64,000 nucleotides of DNA, from the NCBI GenBank assembly GCA_015232335.1, contig JADFZV010000003.1:1-64000 (forward strand), given 5' to 3'. Made by a program: the position numbers and the translations under genes. Shown piece after piece: positions 59,224 through 64,000 of this stretch. A model generated the notes under the pieces. The model searched no databases and was not told where the DNA came from. It saw only the letters and a list, made by a program, of their open reading frames with translations. The first letter of the stretch is position 1. Each line of letters opens with the position of its first letter. This DNA comes from Alphaproteobacteria bacterium. GTDB taxonomy: Bacteria > Pseudomonadota > Alphaproteobacteria > Rhodospirillales > WMHbin7.

Positions 59224-59502
59224 TTACTTGGTGTTGACGGCGTCCTTCAGGCCTTTGCCGGCCTTGAACTTCGGCTGCTTGGAAGCCGGAATGACAATCT
59301 TCTCGCCGGTACGCGGATTGCGGCCTTCGGACTTGGCGCGCTTGGTCACGTTGAAGGTGCCGAAACCCACCAGACGCACTTCCTGGCCCTTCTTGAGAGA
59401 AGCGGTAATCGAGTCGAACACGGCGTCCACGGCCTTGGCGGCGTCGGTCTTCGACAGGCTGGTCTTGGTGGCGACGGATGCCACGAGGTCATTCTTGTTC
59501 AC
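59224..59502 (-). CDS. hupB: DNA-binding protein HU
   Basis: A 92-residue histone-like protein that bends DNA and compacts the nucleoid as a dimer. The signature [24 protein letters not shown] is present, with the intercalating proline in the arm. The start is a GTG (MNKNDLV). A promoter with an 18-bp spacer lies about 70 bp upstream, and the gene follows lon, as is usual in the class. Confidence 0.97.
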   Translation of the reverse strand: MNKNDLVASVATKTSLSKTDAAKAVDAVFDSITASLKKGQEVRLVGFGTFNVTKRAKSEGRNPRTGEKIVIPASKQPKFKAGKGLKDAVNTK

Positions 59503-59570
59503 TTAAGGCCCCCTTCGTTGAAATCACGAGCCAGCCCCGGGAGTGAGGCTGGTTCTCATAGGATGCGCGG

Positions 59571-59600
59571 AGTCTAGACACCAATATTTTTCGCCGTCAA
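59571..59600 (-). promoter_or_regulatory. Promoter of hupB
   Basis: On the minus strand, TTGACG (59595-59600) is followed after 18 bp by TAGACT (59571-59576), which predicts a leader of about 60 bases. The remainder of the 351-bp gap between hupB and lon (59503-59853) holds the lon terminator and no credible gene. Confidence 0.6.
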
Positions 59601-59774
59601 TCGAACGAATCGCTTTTCCCCAGCTTTCTGCACAAAAACGGTCGGAAACGGCAAAAAAACGTCCACAATACAGCCATATTTCACCCAGCATGGTTTGAAC
59701 GGCGCGAAAATCCGTAAAAAAGGGGGGGGCTATCCCCAGCAGCCCTTTCCAGATTCTCGCCAAGACGAAACGTA

Positions 59775-59812
59775 AAAACCGCCGGGAAAGAAGCGTCCTC
59801 CCCGGCGGTTTT
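59775..59812 (-). terminator. Intrinsic terminator of lon
   Basis: A perfect 12-bp stem (59775-59786 with 59801-59812, GC core and A/T edges) with a 14-base loop. On the minus strand it ends in a T run, about 40 bp past the lon stop. Confidence 0.85.
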
Positions 59813-59853
59813 AATCTCGACACACATCGGCTCAAGAAAACCGGACGTTCAGA

Positions 59854-62268
59854 CTAATGAGTCACCACGGCGGATGCACCGGCTTCGGCGGATTTCTTCT
59901 TCTCAGCCGCCTTGGCCTCCTCTTCCGCCTCGTCCCACTCAATAGCCACCAATTCGCGCACAAGGGCGTGTTTCAGCACCTCGTCGACCGTGGTCATGGG
60001 CAAGATGGTCATTCCCTTCTTCACATTGTCGGGAATTTCCGCCAGATCCTTTTCGTTGTCCTTGGGAATGAGAACCGTCTTGATGCCGGTTCGAAGGGCC
60101 GCCAGCAGCTTCTCCTTCAAACCGCCGATGGGCAGGACGCGCCCGCGCAGCGTGATCTCGCCGGTCATCGCCACATCCTTGCGCACGGGAACGCCGGTCA
60201 GCGCCGAAACGATGGCCGTGCACATGGCGACACCCGCCGAGGGGCCGTCCTTGGGTGTCGCTCCCTCGGGCACATGGACATGAATATCGCGCTTGTCGAA
60301 ATAGGTTGGCTTGATGCCCAGGCTGACCAGACGCGAACGCACATAGGAGCGCGCCGCCTGCACCGATTCCTGCATCACGTCGCCCAGCTTGCCGGTATGG
60401 GAGACGGCCCCCTTGCCCGGCATGACCACGGCCTCGATATTGAGGATTTCGCCGCCCACTTCGGTCCAGGCTAGGCCGGTGACGACGCCCACCAGATCCT
60501 CTTCCTCAAGCTCGCCATAGCGGAACTTACGAACGCCTGCGTATTTTTCAAGATTCCTGGGCGAAACGCGAACCTGCTTGAGGTTCTTGACCAGAATATC
60601 CTTGGTCGCCTTGCGGGTAAGATTGGCCAACTCGCGCTCGAGATTACGCACACCCGCTTCTCGCGTGTAATAGCGGATCAGGTCCCTGAGCCCCTCGTCG
60701 GTGATGCTCCATTCACCCTTCTTAAGACCCGCCGCCTTGATCTGCTTGGGAATCAGATGGCGGTGCGCGATCTCGACCTTCTCATCCTCGGTATAGCCGT
60801 GGATGCGAATGATTTCCATGCGGTCGAGCAGCGGCTGCGGCATGCGCAGGGTGTTGGCAGTGGTAACGAACATCACTTCTGAGAGATCATAATCAACCTC
60901 GAGATAATGGTCGTTGAACGTGTTGTTCTGTTCGGGGTCCAACACCTCCAAAAGCGCCGAGGAGGGATCGCCCCGCCAGTCGGAACCCAGCTTGTCAACC
61001 TCGTCCAGGAGGAACAGGGGATTCGAGGTCTTGGCCTTCTTCATGCCCTGAAGGACCTTGCCCGGCATCGAACCGATATAGGTGCGCCGATGGCCACGGA
61101 TTTCAGATTCATCACGCACACCGCCCAGGCTCATGCGCACGAAATTGCGCCCCGTCGCCTTGGCAATCGATTTGCCAAGCGAGGTCTTGCCGACGCCAGG
61201 CGGGCCGACCAGACAGAGAATGGGACCCTTGACGGAATTGGTTCTGGCTTGCACGGCCAAATATTCCAGAATGCGCTCCTTGACCTTTTCAAGCCCGTAA
61301 TGCTCGGCATCCAGAATCTTCGAAGCCCCCTTGATGTCGTGCTTGATCTTGGTGCGCTTCTTCCAGGGGATGCTCAAGAGCCAGTCGAGATAGTTGCGCA
61401 CCACGGTGGCCTCGGCCGACATCGGGCTCATGCTTTTGAGCTTCTTAAGCTCGCCCATTGCTTTTTCGTTGGCTTCCTTGGTCAGCTTGGTCTTCTTGAT
61501 ACGGCTCTCAAGCTCGGAGGCCTCGTCCTTGGCTTCCTCGCCCTCGCCCAATTCCTTCTGAATGGCCTTCATCTGCTCGTTCAGATAATATTCGCGCTGA
61601 GTCTTCTCCATCTGGCGCTTGACCCGATTGCGAATCTTGCGCTCGACCTGCAGCATGCCGATTTCGGATTCCATATAGCCGAAGACGCGCTCAAGGCGCT
61701 CGGGCACCGACACCGTCTCCAACAGTTCCTGCTTGTCGGAAATCTTGAGCGCCAGATGCGAGGCCACGGTATCGGCCATCTTGCTGGAATCCTCGATCTG
61801 GTTCAGCGAAACCAGAACCTCGGGCGGAATCTTCTTGTTCAGCTTGATGTACTGCTCGAACTGCCCCACCACCGAACGGGACAGCCCTTCGATCTCCTGC
61901 GGCTCGCCTTGCTTCTCGTCGAGAATCTGGGCATAGGCCTCAAAGAAACTATCGTTCTCGGAAAAGCTTTGAATGCGCGCGCGCTTGCCGCCCTCGACCA
62001 ACACCTTCACGGTGCCATCGGGCAGTCTTAGGAGCTGAAGGACGGTCGATACCGTTCCCACCTGATAGATGTCGTTCTGCGAGGGATCGTCCTGGGCCGC
62101 GTTCTTCTGGGCGACCAGAAGAATCTGCTTGTCGTCCTTCATCACGTCTTCGAGGGCGCGCACAGATTTCTCGCGACCAACGAAGAGCGGCACGATCATG
62201 TGGGGGAAGACGACAATGTCCCGGAGCGGCAAAACCGGAAACAGATCACCGCGCGGCAAATCAGCCAT
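59854..62268 (-). CDS. lon: ATP-dependent protease Lon
   Basis: An 804-residue AAA+ serine protease that removes misfolded and regulatory proteins. The N-terminal substrate-binding domain begins with [25 protein letters not shown]. Walker A is [15 protein letters not shown] and Walker B is FLLDEVDKL. The C-terminal protease domain has [11 protein letters not shown], with the catalytic Ser, and a later Lys in [11 protein letters not shown]. It lies between clpX and hupB, the usual order. Confidence 0.97.
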   Translation of the reverse strand: MADLPRGDLFPVLPLRDIVVFPHMIVPLFVGREKSVRALEDVMKDDKQILLVAQKNAAQDDPSQNDIYQVGTVSTVLQLLRLPDGTVKVLVEGGKRARIQSFSENDSFFEAYAQILDEKQGEPQEIEGLSRSVVGQFEQYIKLNKKIPPEVLVSLNQIEDSSKMADTVASHLALKISDKQELLETVSVPERLERVFGYMESEIGMLQVERKIRNRVKRQMEKTQREYYLNEQMKAIQKELGEGEEAKDEASELESRIKKTKLTKEANEKAMGELKKLKSMSPMSAEATVVRNYLDWLLSIPWKKRTKIKHDIKGASKILDAEHYGLEKVKERILEYLAVQARTNSVKGPILCLVGPPGVGKTSLGKSIAKATGRNFVRMSLGGVRDESEIRGHRRTYIGSMPGKVLQGMKKAKTSNPLFLLDEVDKLGSDWRGDPSSALLEVLDPEQNNTFNDHYLEVDYDLSEVMFVTTANTLRMPQPLLDRMEIIRIHGYTEDEKVEIAHRHLIPKQIKAAGLKKGEWSITDEGLRDLIRYYTREAGVRNLERELANLTRKATKDILVKNLKQVRVSPRNLEKYAGVRKFRYGELEEEDLVGVVTGLAWTEVGGEILNIEAVVMPGKGAVSHTGKLGDVMQESVQAARSYVRSRLVSLGIKPTYFDKRDIHVHVPEGATPKDGPSAGVAMCTAIVSALTGVPVRKDVAMTGEITLRGRVLPIGGLKEKLLAALRTGIKTVLIPKDNEKDLAEIPDNVKKGMTILPMTTVDEVLKHALVRELVAIEWDEAEEEAKAAEKKKSAEAGASAVVTH

Positions 62269-62378
62269 AGATCCTCATCATATCAAAGAGGCGGAACGGA
62301 AGGCCCCATCCGCCAACATCACATAAGGTGGATCAGGAATTGGAGCAGTTCAATAGCTCTTGCGGGGATAATAGAAAA

Positions 62379-62399
62379 AAGCCGTAAATAAAGCGGCTT
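62379..62399 (-). terminator. Second terminator downstream of clpX
   Basis: AAGCCG (62379-62384) pairs with CGGCTT (62394-62399) around a 9-base loop, and on the minus strand the stem is followed by TTTTTT. It backs up the hairpin at 62420-62464 and lies 110 bp before the lon start. Confidence 0.7.
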
Positions 62400-62419
62400 A
62401 GCGTGGAAACTAGAAACGG

Positions 62420-62464
62420 AAATCGGGCCTTCTGCACTGAAATGGTGCAGGGAAGGCCCGATTT
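62420..62464 (-). terminator. Terminator of clpX
   Basis: A perfect 13-bp outer stem (62420-62432 with 62452-62464) with a second inner TGCAC/GTGCA pair starts 15 bp past the clpX stop. Together with the hairpin at 62379 it should isolate clpX from lon. Confidence 0.75.
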
Positions 62465-62478
62465 AGCAACAAACAGGG

Positions 62479-63738
<1,260 letters not shown>

Positions 63739-63904
63739 CGAAAAATCCCTCGTTCACCGGAATGGTGCCATGAAAGCACAAACCGCGTAAGAACATATTA
63801 ACGCCAAGCCCCGGGGGCTCACAACCTGCAAAATGAGGCTCCTCGACGTTTGAAGTGGAATTGAAGAAAAATCCCTACACGCCGAACAGGGTTCCTTTTT
63901 CTTT

Positions 63905-63949
63905 CCCTCTCCTCCCGCTTGCGGGGGGTGAGGCTGGATGAGGGGGGGA
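63905..63949. repeat. GC-rich imperfect palindrome upstream of clpX
   Basis: The segment contains CTCCCGC-TT-GCGGGGG and a G-rich flank (GTGAGGCTGGATGAGGGGGGG) in a non-coding stretch. It resembles the short palindromic intergenic repeats seen in many proteobacterial chromosomes. The remaining 63739-64000 region holds no gene; the end is AT-rich. Confidence 0.45.
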
Positions 63950-64000
63950 TTGTTCTTAAGTTAAGGCTGGGAATTTCTACTCATATGCAAAAAATTTCCA

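Noticed and set aside
59524..59835. A 103-codon frame between hupB and lon
   Set aside because: It covers the hupB promoter and the lon terminator, has poor codon use and no recognisable family.

Overview
The window looks like a chromosomal segment of an alphaproteobacterium, most likely from the Rhodospirillales (Magnetospirillum-like). The evidence is a short prolyl-tRNA synthetase without the editing insert, the order clpX-lon-hupB-tRNA-Val/tRNA-Asp-nuoA..N-birA, the block coaX-rnj-mce with proS-lolC-lolD nearby, and hopanoid genes. The genus is an inference; no rRNA is present.

Left edge (1-4.5 kb): the end of an alpha/beta-hydrolase gene, coupled by ATGA to a small membrane protein, resembles an effector/immunity pair. 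Next to it are a 65-bp direct repeat and a broken gene tail. Then come a Cpx-like set: a Spy/CpxP-type periplasmic protein divergent from an OmpR-type regulator and its sensor kinase, with GTAAC-N5-GTAAC repeats between them. From 4.5 to 8.5 kb lie hopanoid and isoprenoid genes (hpnH-ispH divergent from hpnA-hpnL), followed by a PAS-GGDEF diguanylate cyclase.

10.35-26.8 kb is one minus-strand cluster for an MSHA-like type IV pilus or secretion machine. It holds an anchored TPR protein, an ExeA/MshM ATPase, a prepilin peptidase, a secretin, a prepilin, an MshE-type ATPase with a c-di-GMP-binding MshEN domain, an MshG platform protein and PilM/N/O/MshK-like assembly proteins. Built into the same array are an ABC-2 transporter (permease, anchored TPR-like partner, ATPase) and a membrane-spanning AraC-type regulator.

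27-38 kb carries an MFS transporter, lolD-lolC, proS, a GT4 glycosyltransferase, a radical SAM/SPASM protein with a small exported partner, a likely structured RNA, tag, mce, rnj and coaX. At 38-41.4 kb panD faces a three-gene electron-transfer module: an NAD(P)H/FAD/2Fe-2S reductase, a membrane protein with paired histidines and a decaheme cytochrome c. The module is collinear with, and directly downstream of, birA and the complete 14-gene complex I operon (42.1-56.3 kb).

The right end has tRNA-Asp, a small accessory insert (a 71-residue protein, a TPR-glycosyltransferase and an FkbM methyltransferase), tRNA-Val, hupB, lon and clpX. The strongest candidates for new biology are the pilus cluster with its built-in ABC transporter and the complex-I-linked decaheme module.
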